Positions 54,018-62,781 of a stretch of DNA of 64,000 bases are shown in pieces. Position 1 is the first letter of the stretch; each line of letters begins with the position of its first letter. Under the pieces are notes generated by a model, which was not told where the DNA came from, made no database searches, and saw nothing but the letters and a program-made list of their open reading frames with translations. A program made the translations under genes and the position numbers. The DNA is from an uncultured Rhodopila sp. (GTDB lineage: Bacteria > Pseudomonadota > Alphaproteobacteria > Acetobacterales > Acetobacteraceae), in contig CAIZFE010000053.1 in assembly GCA_903932145.1 (NCBI GenBank), positions 1 to 64,000 on the forward strand. Direction: 5' to 3'.

Positions 54018-55349
54018 TCAGAAGCGGTATTTCACGCCCAGGCTGGCCGTGTCGGCGGCGTTGGTGTATTTGCCGACAAGAACACCAGACGTTGTCGATG
54101 CCTGGGACGTCAGTTCCGCCGATGCGAAGAAGATATGCGAATAGGCTGCCTGCAACGTCAGATTCGGCAAGATATCGTACTGCGCACCGACACTGACAAG
54201 ATAGCGATTGCTGTCGGGAATACGAGAGGTGCGGTTGGAATCCGTTACGGGGCTTTGATCGAAACCGATACCACCCTGTAGCATCAACTCTTTGGTCAGA
54301 TTGTAGTTGGCACCCACGGACACGGCGACCGTGTTGCGCCAGTTCTCGTTAATGGTCGAGGGCGCCGCGAACGGCGCCGAGGGTGTGACGTTGATGGACT
54401 TCAGCAGCGACCAGTCGGTCCAACTGATGTCGCTCAACAGTGCGAGTTGCGGCGTCATCTGCCAGTAAGCGCCCCCGGTCAGACTGTCCGGCAGGGTGAT
54501 GCCGGTCGTGGCCGGTGAGTTCTGTGCGTTCAGGGCGCCTGCCAGCGCACTGCCGCCCGGCAGCAGGCTGTAAACCGCCGGAATCGAGATCGACTGCGTG
54601 CCCGAGATGTTGTGCTGAATGCGGCTGCGGTAATCCAGGCCAAAGCGCAGATCGGGACTCGCCTGAAACATCACACCGAGGTTGAAACCGGCCGCCGTGT
54701 CGCTGCTGGCATGCAGGTCGGCGCCCGCATCTCCGAATGCCGCCGCCGGCGTATTCAACGCCTGCGTCAACCGCGCGGTGAACACATCGATGACCGGACC
54801 GCCGCCGATCGACCATTGCTCATTGATCTTGTAGGCGGCGGACAGATTGAACTGCACGTCCGTGATTGACGACACCAGGCTCTGATACCGGCCAACAAAA
54901 TTGCTCGGATTGGTCACCCGCTGGCCGAACGGAGAGCCGGTGCCGAAACCCAGCTTGAAGTCGGGCGAGACGCTCCAGACACCGTAGATGCCGGCTGTCG
55001 CGGCCGATTCCAACAGGTTGCCGCCGGTTGTGCCTGGCGTGGTCGTGGCCGGCCCGACGAAATTGGCGCCGGAGAAGGTGCTGTTCGGGAAGATGCCATT
55101 GATCGACCCGTCGATCTCATTCTGGTTCAGCCGGACCATGCCGGCCGGGTTCGACCAGACGGTGGAGGCATCGTACGCCTTGGCGGTGTCGCCGGCGAAG
55201 CCGGTCGCCATCCAGTCGGTGTCGCCTTCACGCAATGCGAAGCCGGAAGCCTGCGCTTTGGTCGTATAGCCGCAGCCGTAGGCGGCCAGGGCGCCGAGGG
55301 CGGTGGTGCACAGCAGCTTGCGCAAAGTCCTGTTTGGGGTGGTCGGCAT
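54018..55349 (-). CDS. fadL: FadL/OmpP1/TodX-type outer-membrane transporter
   Basis: Outer-membrane barrel of 443 residues that passes long-chain fatty acids or other hydrophobic compounds. A signal peptide covers about residues 1-35 and ends QASGFALRE, close to the usual FadL mature start. Motifs include ASTVWSNPAGMVRLNQ (the hatch region NPA), LGFGTGSPFGQ, and the C-terminal barrel strand ending LGVKYRF with terminal phenylalanine. It is the most upstream gene of the minus-strand fatty-acid cluster. Confidence 0.9.
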   Translation of the reverse strand: MPTTPNRTLRKLLCTTALGALAAYGCGYTTKAQASGFALREGDTDWMATGFAGDTAKAYDASTVWSNPAGMVRLNQNEIDGSINGIFPNSTFSGANFVGPATTTPGTTGGNLLESAATAGIYGVWSVSPDFKLGFGTGSPFGQRVTNPSNFVGRYQSLVSSITDVQFNLSAAYKINEQWSIGGGPVIDVFTARLTQALNTPAAAFGDAGADLHASSDTAAGFNLGVMFQASPDLRFGLDYRSRIQHNISGTQSISIPAVYSLLPGGSALAGALNAQNSPATTGITLPDSLTGGAYWQMTPQLALLSDISWTDWSLLKSINVTPSAPFAAPSTINENWRNTVAVSVGANYNLTKELMLQGGIGFDQSPVTDSNRTSRIPDSNRYLVSVGAQYDILPNLTLQAAYSHIFFASAELTSQASTTSGVLVGKYTNAADTASLGVKYRF

Positions 55350-56177
55350 CCAGTCTTTCCTCCGGTTCGATGGTCATTTCGGACAGTGTCCTTGACCTAT
55401 CGGGTTTTTGGTTGACGTAAGCGGAAAGCGACGTGCCCTCGCTCCATTTGGATTGCAAGAGTGAAACAGGGGAGTGAGGCGGGCTATTCGCGGATTTAAC
55501 TTTTCCAGGCACGAACAGGGGCGCTCAATGGCGCGGCCACGTCTGAGGCAGCGTATCGTTGGGAATTACAAGTGTGCCCGGGATGGCGTGGAGCCGAGCG
55601 TGGTTCCGGGCCTGCATCCAGGGTCGACGGCCATGACGCCGGCGCGCAGTGTCGCGGCGTATTTGATTATCCGGCCGATCACGCTGATAGTTGGGGTGAT
55701 GCCGGCCGCTGGAGTCTCACTTGTTGTAAGTCCGACAGGGGGGGGCTTCGCTTCAAGATCATATCGTCGCGATCCTTGGTGGGGTGTTCCCATCTGCCAG
55801 ACGCCCGTTTTTTGCCTGGATGGCTGAACCGCGCGGGCTTTGGCGTTTGACAGTCATGATCGCATCTTGCCGATCAGGGTCGTAACCGTCACTGACGTAT
55901 TTATGGTCCATTGACTGTCCTCAAGATTCAGGCGGATAGATTGGTTCTGGGGTGGCTCAAATTCTGGTGTTGATTTTATTTTTTCATCACGGGAATTTCA
56001 ATTGTTAGTCGAACGTCTGTCTGCTTCCAGTGTGGTGTGTCCAATTTTTGATCTGGATTTGCGTTGAAAATGCAACTCTAGGTTCTGATCCAAAAATTCT
56101 CACAGAAACGTTTTTTGCGATCCAGGACCTAATCCGATAGAGAGATGACTACGGCTTTAAAACGTAAGGATAACAAC
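55350..56177. other. Long intergenic region upstream of fadL and the response regulator
   Basis: About 830 bases between divergent genes. The part from roughly 55850 to 56150 is AT-rich, as expected for promoters of the response regulator. I see no convincing gene: the short open frames near 55470-55830 lack ribosome sites and family similarity. No repeat copy was found here. Confidence 0.4.
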
Positions 56178-56888
56178 ATGTCGTCTGCGAGACCTATTTT
56201 GATCGTCGAGGATGATGACGCGCTTCGGCAGGTGTTGGCCGACCAGGTCGCCGCCGGCGGTTTCTTCCAATCGGTTGAGGCGGCCACGCTGGACGAGGCC
56301 AGCCGCTTTCTGGGAGCTCCCGAGGCTCGGTTTGACTCCATCATCCTGGATGTCAGCCTGCCCGACGGTGATGGCCGTGATTTCTGCGCCAAAATTCGCA
56401 AGCAGGGGCATTCGATGCCCATCATCATGCTGACCGGGGCGACCAGCGAAAGCGATGTCATCAGCGGCCTGAATTCCGGCGCCAACGACTACATCGCCAA
56501 ACCGTTTCGCGCCAACGAACTGATCGCCCGCCTGCACGCGCAGCTTCGGTTGTTCGACACCAGCGAAGACGCGGTGTTTACCATCGGGCCCTACACCTTC
56601 CGCCCCGCGGCGAAATTGCTGATCGGCGCCGGCGACCGGAAACAGCGGCTGCGGCTGACCGCGAAGGAAGTCGATATCCTCAAATTCCTGTATCGCCACG
56701 CAAATAAAGTGGTGTCGCGCCAGGTGCTGCTGGACGAAGTCTGGGGCTACAACGCCGGGGTAACGACCCACACGCTGGAAACCCATGTTTACCGGCTCCG
56801 CCAGAAGATTGAGGTCGATCCGAGTAACTGTCGTCTGCTGATGACGGCGCCGGGCGGTTACAAACTCGATCCGACCGTAGCCGAATAG
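56178..56888 (+). CDS. OmpR/PhoB-type response regulator, orphan
   Basis: Two-component response regulator of 236 residues. The receiver domain covers residues 5-120 with the acidic pair at 12-13, phospho-acceptor Asp58 (IILDVSLPDGDG), switch threonine in MLTGATSE and the lysine in DYIAKPF. The winged-helix DNA-binding domain covers about 140-235 (LTAKEVDILKFLYRHANKVVSRQVLLDEVWGYN, TLETHVYRLRQKIE). AAGGA precedes the ATG at 56178. No sensor kinase is adjacent, so its signal partner must be elsewhere. Confidence 0.9.
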   Translation: MSSARPILIVEDDDALRQVLADQVAAGGFFQSVEAATLDEASRFLGAPEARFDSIILDVSLPDGDGRDFCAKIRKQGHSMPIIMLTGATSESDVISGLNSGANDYIAKPFRANELIARLHAQLRLFDTSEDAVFTIGPYTFRPAAKLLIGAGDRKQRLRLTAKEVDILKFLYRHANKVVSRQVLLDEVWGYNAGVTTHTLETHVYRLRQKIEVDPSNCRLLMTAPGGYKLDPTVAE

Positions 56889-57095
56889 GGGCGGGCGTAC
56901 CTCTCAGCGCCTCGGCAAGCGCTTGTCGAACGCCGGCCCGCATCCCGAGACTCTATCGGGTGCGGCCGGGTTTGGCTTTACCGTCCGGGATAGTGGTGTC
57001 GGTCCCGGACGAGAGTAACAATTCGTCCAAGGTCCACATCTTCGGATCGCGCCGTGACGCCCCATGTGTGGTGGGCATCGCGGAGAGCAAGTTCC

Positions 57096-57335
57096 ATGTC
57101 CAAACTTCACTATAAGGTTGTCGCACACGACGGAGGCTGGGCGTATCGCCTTGATGGGGTGTTCTCGGAACCGTTTCCCACCATGGCAGCCGCTTTGGCT
57201 GCGGCGAGGCGCGTCGCCGCCGAACAGCACGTTCCTGGCGATACGCGATGGATCGAATATCAGGATCAGGCCGGCAAATGGCACACCGAGTTATCGCGGG
57301 GCAGCGACCGGCCGGACGCTGACGTAGAGGCGTGA
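57096..57335 (+). CDS. DUF2188-like small protein
   Basis: Protein of 79 residues with the layout of DUF2188 proteins: KVVAHDGGWAYRLDGVFSEPFPTMAAALAAARRVAAEQ followed by a short beta hairpin (TRWIEYQDQAGKWHTEL). Function unknown; such proteins are common in proteobacteria and sometimes stress-related. CGGAGAG nine bases ahead supports the ATG at 57096. Confidence 0.65.
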   Translation: MSKLHYKVVAHDGGWAYRLDGVFSEPFPTMAAALAAARRVAAEQHVPGDTRWIEYQDQAGKWHTELSRGSDRPDADVEA

Positions 57336-57364
57336 GGCCGAACCCTGCCGACGCTCACGCGGCC

Positions 57365-57670
57365 TCAGGATGGCGTGGCCCAACCGATCGGCTTGACGAA
57401 ATCAGCCTCGTCCCGCGCATCCGGTGCGGTCGGACCTTGTGCGATCATGTTATCCACCAGCACGACGCTGTCGGCGTCGCGGTTCCATATCGGGTGTGGT
57501 GCTGAATCGTCGGTCGGGTCAGGTGCGGCGGTGTCAAAGCCCGGTGAGGTGACGAGGTCGATCAACACGGCAACCGCGACGTCCCTGGCGAAGCCCTGCG
57601 CGACGGCGGCATCTACCAGCGCGCTCAGGCGTGGCAACAGAAAGTCGCGGGCTGGTGAAGCCGTGGTCAT
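57365..57670 (-). CDS. Hypothetical protein
   Basis: Protein of 101 residues, starting MTTASPARDFLLPRLSALVDAAVAQGFARDVAVAVLIDLV (an amphipathic helical half) and ending in an acidic, Pro-rich segment. No family recognised. AAGGA precedes the ATG at 57670. Codon bias supports a real gene. It lies 22 bp before the end of the dehydrogenase gene that follows on the map and reads in the same direction as it, upstream or downstream promoter unknown. Confidence 0.5.
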   Translation of the reverse strand: MTTASPARDFLLPRLSALVDAAVAQGFARDVAVAVLIDLVTSPGFDTAAPDPTDDSAPHPIWNRDADSVVLVDNMIAQGPTAPDARDEADFVKPIGWATPS

Positions 57671-57725
57671 GGGGTACGTCCTTCGAGGTCGCGAGGGTCG
57701 CAAGCGAAGCGGCCGAACCGGTCGA

Positions 57726-58685
57726 TCAGTAGCCGGCCGATCGGTCCACGACTTCTTTCAGCGGCTGGCCGTCGAGGAAACGGCCCAAATTATCGACAAA
57801 CAGTTTCGCCACGATGCTGTCGCGATGTGGGTGCGGGCCGCCGATATGCGGCAGCACCAGGATACCGTCGGCCGCCCAGAACGGGTGATCCTTTGGCAGC
57901 GGCTCTTGCCGGAACACATCCAGGATCGCGCCGGCAATGGTCTTGTTCTTCACGGCCGTGATCAGGTCGGCGTCCTTGATCAAATGGCCGCGCCCGAAAT
58001 TCAGCAACCACGCGCCCGGCTTCATCTGCGCCAGTCGGCCCGCATCGATAAAATTGTCGGTCTCCGGTGTGGCCGGCAGCAGCAACAGGACGAAGTCGGA
58101 TGCGGCCAGAATCTCGTTGGTCCGGTCTGACGGCAGAACCTGCTCCACATGCGGCATCGGGGCCGGACGCCGCTTCGTGCCGATCACGCGCATGCCCAGC
58201 GCACTCGCCAACCGAGCGACTTCCTGCCCGATGGCGCCAAGCCCGAGGATACCCAGCGTCTTGCCGTTCAGTGGCGTGGCCACGCGGTGCCGCCAAAGGC
58301 TGTCGCGGTTGTCCTCGACAATCGCGGCGTAGGGTTTGGTGATGTGGAACAGCGCGGCCAGGATGTTCTCCGGCATCGACTCCTTGTGGGTTCCGCGCGC
58401 GCAGGTCAGCGTCAGGCCGGGAGGTAGGTCGGGCAGGGCGATCCAGCCTTCCACGCCGGCGGTCATCGATTGCGCCCATTTCAGGTTCGGCATGGTCGGC
58501 AGCACGCCGGCCGGAACGCCCGGCGACAGCAGCACGGAGGTGTTCGCCCGCTGCGTATCCGAGGGCAGGTCCTTGCGGCTGAGCGTGTCGATGGCGACGC
58601 GATCCGACAGACCGGCTTTGGCAATGGCGTCGATGTAGGCGCTGGTGGAATCGGTCCACAACAGGAGATGGGGCATGTTACGCAT
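57726..58685 (-). CDS. D-2-hydroxyacid dehydrogenase
   Basis: NAD(P)-dependent enzyme of 319 residues in the D-isomer 2-hydroxyacid dehydrogenase family. It has GILGLGAIGQEVARLASALG (Rossmann motif, about residue 145), the catalytic arginine in LNFGRGHLIKD, the glutamate in DVFRQEPLP and the histidine in LPHIGGPHPHRD. The GRG and HIGG forms resemble the glyoxylate/hydroxypyruvate reductase branch (GhrA-like). The ATG at 58676 is an alternative start. Confidence 0.85.
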   Translation of the reverse strand: MRNMPHLLLWTDSTSAYIDAIAKAGLSDRVAIDTLSRKDLPSDTQRANTSVLLSPGVPAGVLPTMPNLKWAQSMTAGVEGWIALPDLPPGLTLTCARGTHKESMPENILAALFHITKPYAAIVEDNRDSLWRHRVATPLNGKTLGILGLGAIGQEVARLASALGMRVIGTKRRPAPMPHVEQVLPSDRTNEILAASDFVLLLLPATPETDNFIDAGRLAQMKPGAWLLNFGRGHLIKDADLITAVKNKTIAGAILDVFRQEPLPKDHPFWAADGILVLPHIGGPHPHRDSIVAKLFVDNLGRFLDGQPLKEVVDRSAGY

Positions 58686-58786
58686 ATGGGCGGCTCCTCA
58701 GGATTTGAACCAGCTTAGGACAGCCGGAGCCGGAGAGCCAACCGGTGGCACGATGCGCGGATACTTCACGCATCGTGCCAGGTTTT

Positions 58787-59476
58787 TCAGGCGGCCGTCG
58801 GGTAGTTGGACGGGAACATTGCCCGCTTGGCGTCCTCGTCCATTTCGGTCTTGAACGTGTGATCGGTGCCAACCGCCCGGGCGCGCGCAACCGCAGGACG
58901 GGCGTTGATGGCATCGAACCAGCGCTTGATGTTCGGATAGGCCGCCAGCGGATCGGTGCCGCCGAGGACGGTGGTCGCCCGATCGATCCAGCCCCAGGCC
59001 GAGATGTCGGCGATGGTCAGGCTGTCACCGACGATGAACGTCCGTCCTTCAAGGTGCTTGTCCAGCACTTCGTAGTGACGCTCGGTTTCGCGGCGATAAC
59101 GGTTGATCGCGTACGGCAGTTGCTCCGGCGCGGCGCGCTGGAAATGCACGGCCTGGCCCGAATACGGCCCGATGCCGGTGCCGATGAACATCAGCCAGGA
59201 CAGCAATTCGCCACGATCCGCGGCCGAACCCATCAGCTTGCCGGTCTTCTCGCCGAGATAGATCAGGATCGCGGTCGAATCGAACACGCGAGAGCCCGTG
59301 TCGGTATCAACGATCGCCGGCAGTTTGCCATTCGGGTTGATGGCGCGAAACGCATCAGCATGCTGTTCGCCGCGCCTCGTGTCCACCGGAACGATTTCAT
59401 AGGGCGTTCCTGTCTCTTCCAGAAACAGCGATATCTTCATCGGGTTGGGCGTCGGGTGGTAGTAAAAGCGGATCAT
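58787..59476 (-). CDS. Glutathione S-transferase family protein
   Basis: Cytosolic GST-fold protein of 229 residues. The thioredoxin-like N-terminal domain (MIRFYYHPTPNPMKISLFLEETGTPYE) carries the conserved cis-proline/acid segments NPNGKLPAIVDTDT and RVFDSTAILIYLGE. The helical C-terminal domain has FIVGDSLTIADISAWGW, the N-capping box. The sequence resembles bacterial GSTs similar to YfcG/YghU-type disulfide reductases. AAGGAAA before the ATG at 59476 fixes the start. It is 10 bp after the end of the peroxiredoxin-like gene, so the two redox genes are probably co-transcribed. Confidence 0.87.
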   Translation of the reverse strand: MIRFYYHPTPNPMKISLFLEETGTPYEIVPVDTRRGEQHADAFRAINPNGKLPAIVDTDTGSRVFDSTAILIYLGEKTGKLMGSAADRGELLSWLMFIGTGIGPYSGQAVHFQRAAPEQLPYAINRYRRETERHYEVLDKHLEGRTFIVGDSLTIADISAWGWIDRATTVLGGTDPLAAYPNIKRWFDAINARPAVARARAVGTDHTFKTEMDEDAKRAMFPSNYPTAA

Positions 59477-59486
59477 GGTGTTTCCT

Positions 59487-60131
59487 TTATAGATTGCGTA
59501 GCACGTCAAGCGCCGCGTCGACCTCTGGCCGGTGCGTGTAGTCCGGATCGGCTTCCGCCATGGCAACGACACCGTCGCGGCCGATAACGATCCGAGCGGG
59601 TATCGATAATCGCCAGCTTTCGTCGCCATTGTAACGAGGCAGATCGACGCCGATTGTCTTGTAAACCTCGATCAGGTCGTCCGGCAGGCGGAACGTCAGC
59701 CCCAGGCTGTCACCAACCTGATTGTCGTGGTCGGTCAGGATTGGAAAGCTCAGTTTCTGTGCCCCCGCACCCGGTTTGGTGAATTCAGGCAATTGCGGGC
59801 ACAGCACGACGAGGCTGGCTCCGAGGGCTTCGATTTGGGGCAGTACTGCTTGCAAAGCATCCAGCTCATGCCGGCAGTACGGTCACCAAAAGCCCCGAAA
59901 AATGCCTACCACAACGGGTCCGGCGCTCAATAGGGCAGACAGCACGACCATCTGGCCGTTCTGGTCGTTCAAAGCGAAGTCGGACACCTTGGCGCCGGGC
60001 TTGATCACCCGGTCCAGAATGCCCGATCCGCGTAGCCGTACTGTCGCGTCATGCATGATGGTTTGCAGCGCGGGTGGAATGCGTTTTGCCGACGCCTCCC
60101 GCGTTGCCGCCAGTGTCGCTTCCAAATTCAT
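59487..60131 (-). CDS. Peroxiredoxin-like (AhpC/TSA, PRX-like2) protein, predicted selenoprotein with in-frame UGA
   Basis: Read through a single in-frame TGA (59883-59885), this gene encodes a complete 214-residue redoxin. The N-terminal part ends VVVGIFRGFW, then TGA, then PYCRHELDALQ. Cysteine homologues in the PRX-like2 family read FxRGxWCPYCxxEL, so the TGA sits exactly at the first, nucleophilic cysteine of CxxC (residue 83), giving UxxC with Cys86. Both halves are otherwise intact, with good codon bias, and the rest of the fold is recognisable (FPILTDHDNQVGDSLGL, ARIVIGRDG). A hairpin suited to a bacterial SECIS element starts within three bases after the TGA. The ATG at 60131 has CGGAGAA upstream. 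Likely role: thiol/selenol-dependent peroxide or disulfide reduction in the cytoplasm, with the GST gene downstream. The alternative is a Cys-to-stop mutation. Confidence 0.75.
59843..59880 (-). promoter_or_regulatory. Candidate bacterial SECIS element
   Basis: In the RNA, GUACUGC starting three bases after the UGA pairs perfectly (7 bp) with GCAGUAC. Inside it GCAU pairs with AUGC around the apical loop GAGCUGG. The apical loop starts 16 bases after the UGA, within the distance known for bacterial SECIS elements, and contains guanines as SelB recognition needs. An alternative fold (CCGGC/GCUGG) is also possible. Confidence 0.6.
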
Positions 60132-60238
60132 GATTGTTCTCCGGTTGGACGGTTGCCCCGAGGTGTGGAGTTCCCCTGTACCCGAGGGGCGGCCCATCGT
60201 CGGCTCTCCCGCGGTATTGGTTCGGATCGCCCGATCGA

Positions 60239-61207
60239 TCATGGCGTCTCCGGTTGTCTTGACGCAAAGCGTTGGACAACACCAATCGCTGTCAGCAAGC
60301 CCACCGTTACCAGCACAACCCCGAGTATTTGCTCGGTTGTCGGGATTTCACCCAGGATGGGAATGCCGATCAGTATCGATATCGCCGGTACCGAGGCCGG
60401 GAACAGCACGGCGCGGCTGACGCCCAGCACACGGATCGCGTGACTGTAGCCGACAATGCCAACGGCGCCTTGCAAGCCGCCCTGGATCAAACCTTGAACG
60501 ACCAGTGTCTCGACCGGCAACGAACGCCAATGCGGTAAGCCTACGAACAGCAGGTAGTAAGGGATCATGATCAATGCGGACAGCACGGAGACGACGGCGA
60601 TGGCGCGCAACGCCTCCAGCCGCCAAAGCCGCAGCAGCACGGTGAAGCCGGCCCACATCAGGCTGGAGCCGATAAACAGAAGATCGCCGATCCAGGTTTG
60701 GCTGCCGGGGGACGCGGTCAGGCCGTGCCAACTGATCAGCACGATACCGGAGATGACCAGTGCGGCGCCGACCAGATGGGCGGTACCCAGCCGCTCCCGC
60801 AGAAACAGTCCCGCCATGATCGTGCTGGCAACGGTGACGGTGGCCGGCGCGATCACGCCGCCATGGGCCAACGGCGCGAACGCGTAACCGGCTGCTTGCG
60901 GCAGAATGAACAGAGGACCGCCCAGAAGCAGTAGCGCCATGCCGCGCGGCCAGCCGATGCCGGCCAGAGAGAACACGCCGTAGCGGATCAGAACCGGCAG
61001 CAGGATCGCGCCGGCCACGGTAAACCGCAGCAAAGTGAGGTCCGCCGCGTACATCCCGTTCAGAATGCCCACCCGCGACCACGCAAAAGAAACCGCCGCG
61101 CTGATTGCCAGCAAACAGCCACAGAACAGGCCGAACGCCTCGCTGTTGGTGTCGAATGTCGCCCGAACCGGTGGTGCCGGCAGGGTCATGGACGGATCGG
61201 TCGGCAC
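60239..61207 (-). CDS. EamA/DMT-superfamily transporter
   Basis: Inner-membrane exporter of about 322 residues with ten predicted helices in two EamA repeats (AVSFAWSRVGILNGMYAADLTLLRF in repeat 1, LFIGSSLMWAGFTVLLRLWRLEA in repeat 2; glutamate motif FLRERLG). A GTG at 61207 with AGGAG six bases ahead is taken as start; GTG 61231 and ATG 61189 are alternatives. It is divergent from a LysR regulator across about 105 bp and is therefore its probable target. The exported compound is unknown. Confidence 0.83.
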   Translation of the reverse strand: MPTDPSMTLPAPPVRATFDTNSEAFGLFCGCLLAISAAVSFAWSRVGILNGMYAADLTLLRFTVAGAILLPVLIRYGVFSLAGIGWPRGMALLLLGGPLFILPQAAGYAFAPLAHGGVIAPATVTVASTIMAGLFLRERLGTAHLVGAALVISGIVLISWHGLTASPGSQTWIGDLLFIGSSLMWAGFTVLLRLWRLEALRAIAVVSVLSALIMIPYYLLFVGLPHWRSLPVETLVVQGLIQGGLQGAVGIVGYSHAIRVLGVSRAVLFPASVPAISILIGIPILGEIPTTEQILGVVLVTVGLLTAIGVVQRFASRQPETP

Positions 61208-61281
61208 GCGGCACTCCTGCTGGATCGTCACCCTGATCCATGCGGTTGCAAAAGGGAACGCCCGGCGGTTGGATAGGACCT

Positions 61282-61296
61282 ATACGCTGGACGTAT
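61282..61296. promoter_or_regulatory. Candidate LysR-type operator
   Basis: ATAC-N7-GTAT is an inverted repeat fitting the T-N11-A LTTR box. It lies 17 bp before the lysR start and between the divergent lysR and EamA genes, suiting autoregulation and control of the exporter. Confidence 0.45.
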
Positions 61297-61312
61297 GGAT
61301 GGGAGAGCCGAG

Positions 61313-62218
61313 ATGGATTTTCTGGCCGGCATGAAGCTGTTCGTCCGCGTCGCCGAAACCGGCGGCTTCAGTGCGGTCGCCCGGCAGGCCGCGACCACTC
61401 AGCCCACTGTCAGCCGCACCGTCGCGGCGCTGGAGACGCACCTGGGCGTCCGGCTGCTGAACCGGTCCAGCCGGGCGGTCACGCTGACCGAGGACGGACG
61501 TGCGTTTTATGCCCGGGCGACCGCGGCATTGGAGGCGATCGCCGAGGCCGAGGCATCCGTCGGCCGGCGGCATGGCCAGCCGTCCGGACTGTTGCGTCTG
61601 GGGACCCCGGTCGCGTTCGGGCGCCTGCACGTCGCGCCGCGTCTGCCGGCGTTTCTGGCGCAATACCAGGATGTGGAGATCGATCTGTCGATGACCGACG
61701 CGTTCGTCGATCTGGTGGGGGGCGGCCTGGATATGGTCGTCCGTGTCGGCACGCTGGAGGACCCGTCGCTGATCGCCCGCCGGATCGGCACGACAAGGCG
61801 GGTGACGGTTGCGTCGGCGGAGTATCTCGCGCGCCGGGGCGTGCCGATGGTGCCGGCCGATCTGAGCGGACACGACTGCATCGTTTACACGCGGCTGGCG
61901 ACCGGCAACCGGTGGCATTTTGGCGGGACCGGCGGTTCGGTCAGCGTCGATGTGCGGGGGCGATTCAGGGCGGATAATTCCGAAGCGGTACGGGAGGCGG
62001 TGATCGCCGGTGCCGGGATAGCGGTTATCCCGGTATGGATGTTCACCGACGAGATCGTGACGGGACGGGTGCGGATTGTTTTGGACTCGTTCGAACCCAG
62101 TGCGTTGCCGATCCATGCGGTGTATCCGTCGCGGCGGCAGGTTCCGGCGAAGGTGCGGGCGATGATCGATTATCTCGCGGCGGGGTTCGCGGCGTCGCCG
62201 CTGCTGTCCGGGGTCTGA
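61313..62218 (+). CDS. LysR-family transcriptional regulator
   Basis: Regulator of 301 residues. The winged helix is at residues 1-60 (FVRVAETGGFSAVARQAATTQPTVSRTVAALE), followed by the periplasmic-binding-like effector domain (LRLGTPVAFGRLHVAPRL to the C-terminus). The sequence falls with the large DsdA/CrgA-like group that often controls an adjacent exporter or oxidoreductase. GGGAGAG five bases before the ATG at 61313 makes it better than the ATG at 61295. It is divergent from the EamA transporter gene. Confidence 0.88.
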   Translation: MDFLAGMKLFVRVAETGGFSAVARQAATTQPTVSRTVAALETHLGVRLLNRSSRAVTLTEDGRAFYARATAALEAIAEAEASVGRRHGQPSGLLRLGTPVAFGRLHVAPRLPAFLAQYQDVEIDLSMTDAFVDLVGGGLDMVVRVGTLEDPSLIARRIGTTRRVTVASAEYLARRGVPMVPADLSGHDCIVYTRLATGNRWHFGGTGGSVSVDVRGRFRADNSEAVREAVIAGAGIAVIPVWMFTDEIVTGRVRIVLDSFEPSALPIHAVYPSRRQVPAKVRAMIDYLAAGFAASPLLSGV

Positions 62219-62425
62219 TCGCCGTCAGTGCGCGGCCGATGAAGTGCCGCCGCGGCGACCATCCAGCGGGAGTTGCTACTTCGTGCGGTATCCGGGTTGG
62301 CAGGTGTCAGAGCAAAGCATTCCGGGAACGGGTCGTTGCCCACGTCTGCTGAGATCGAGCGCGGAAACTGTTGACACCCATATGTTAAAACCGGCGAGCC
62401 AATTACCGATCGCATGGAAAACTGC

Positions 62426-62781
62426 TCAGGTTTCAGTATCCAGTTGGTTTTCGGGTGGCACAAGTGATTTCAATTTGACAATCAAGTCCGGTCGTTTTCC
62501 TTGCACTGTCCGCCAAACGACGTCCAATTTCACGGCGGCATGGTTATGAATCAGCCGGTGCCGCATTCCGATCATTTCACGCCAATCGATCTCGGGGTGT
62601 GCGTGCCAAAATGGACGGGACACTTTCGACGCAGCCTCGCCGATGACTTCAAGGCTGCGGATACCGCGCCCTGATGCAGCTTGCTTGCATTGAACTGCTT
62701 CTGATTCAGGCCGGCGACAAACTCGAGCGCATCGGTGGCGGCGAGCAGCCTATCCAGGAGCAGTGGTTCATCCCGCGACAA
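62426..62781 (-). pseudogene. HEPN-domain RNase toxin (HepT/DUF86-like), frameshifted
   Basis: Two frames together encode a complete HEPN toxin of about 118 residues. The first (from the ATG at 62781) reads MSRDEPLLLDRLLAATDALEFVAG...HQGAV and the second continues RSLEVIGEAASKVSRPFWHAHPEIDW then MRHRLIHNHAAV. The last is the RX4-6H ribonuclease motif. One base is missing near 62660-62664 (between GAV and RSLEVIGE). The intact toxin would cleave RNA and be neutralised by MntA. It overlaps the MntA gene by 14 bp in the usual operon order. Confidence 0.72.

Noticed and set aside
56953-57078. 41-residue minus-strand frame containing WTLDELLLSSGTD
   Set aside because: The peptide looks somewhat protein-like, but there is no ribosome site and no relative known to me, so it is not listed as a gene.
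59487-59855. Separate 122-residue redoxin gene starting after the TGA
   Set aside because: The frame is the same as the upstream half, no ribosome site precedes its first ATG, and both halves are needed for one redoxin fold; the read-through (Sec) model is better.
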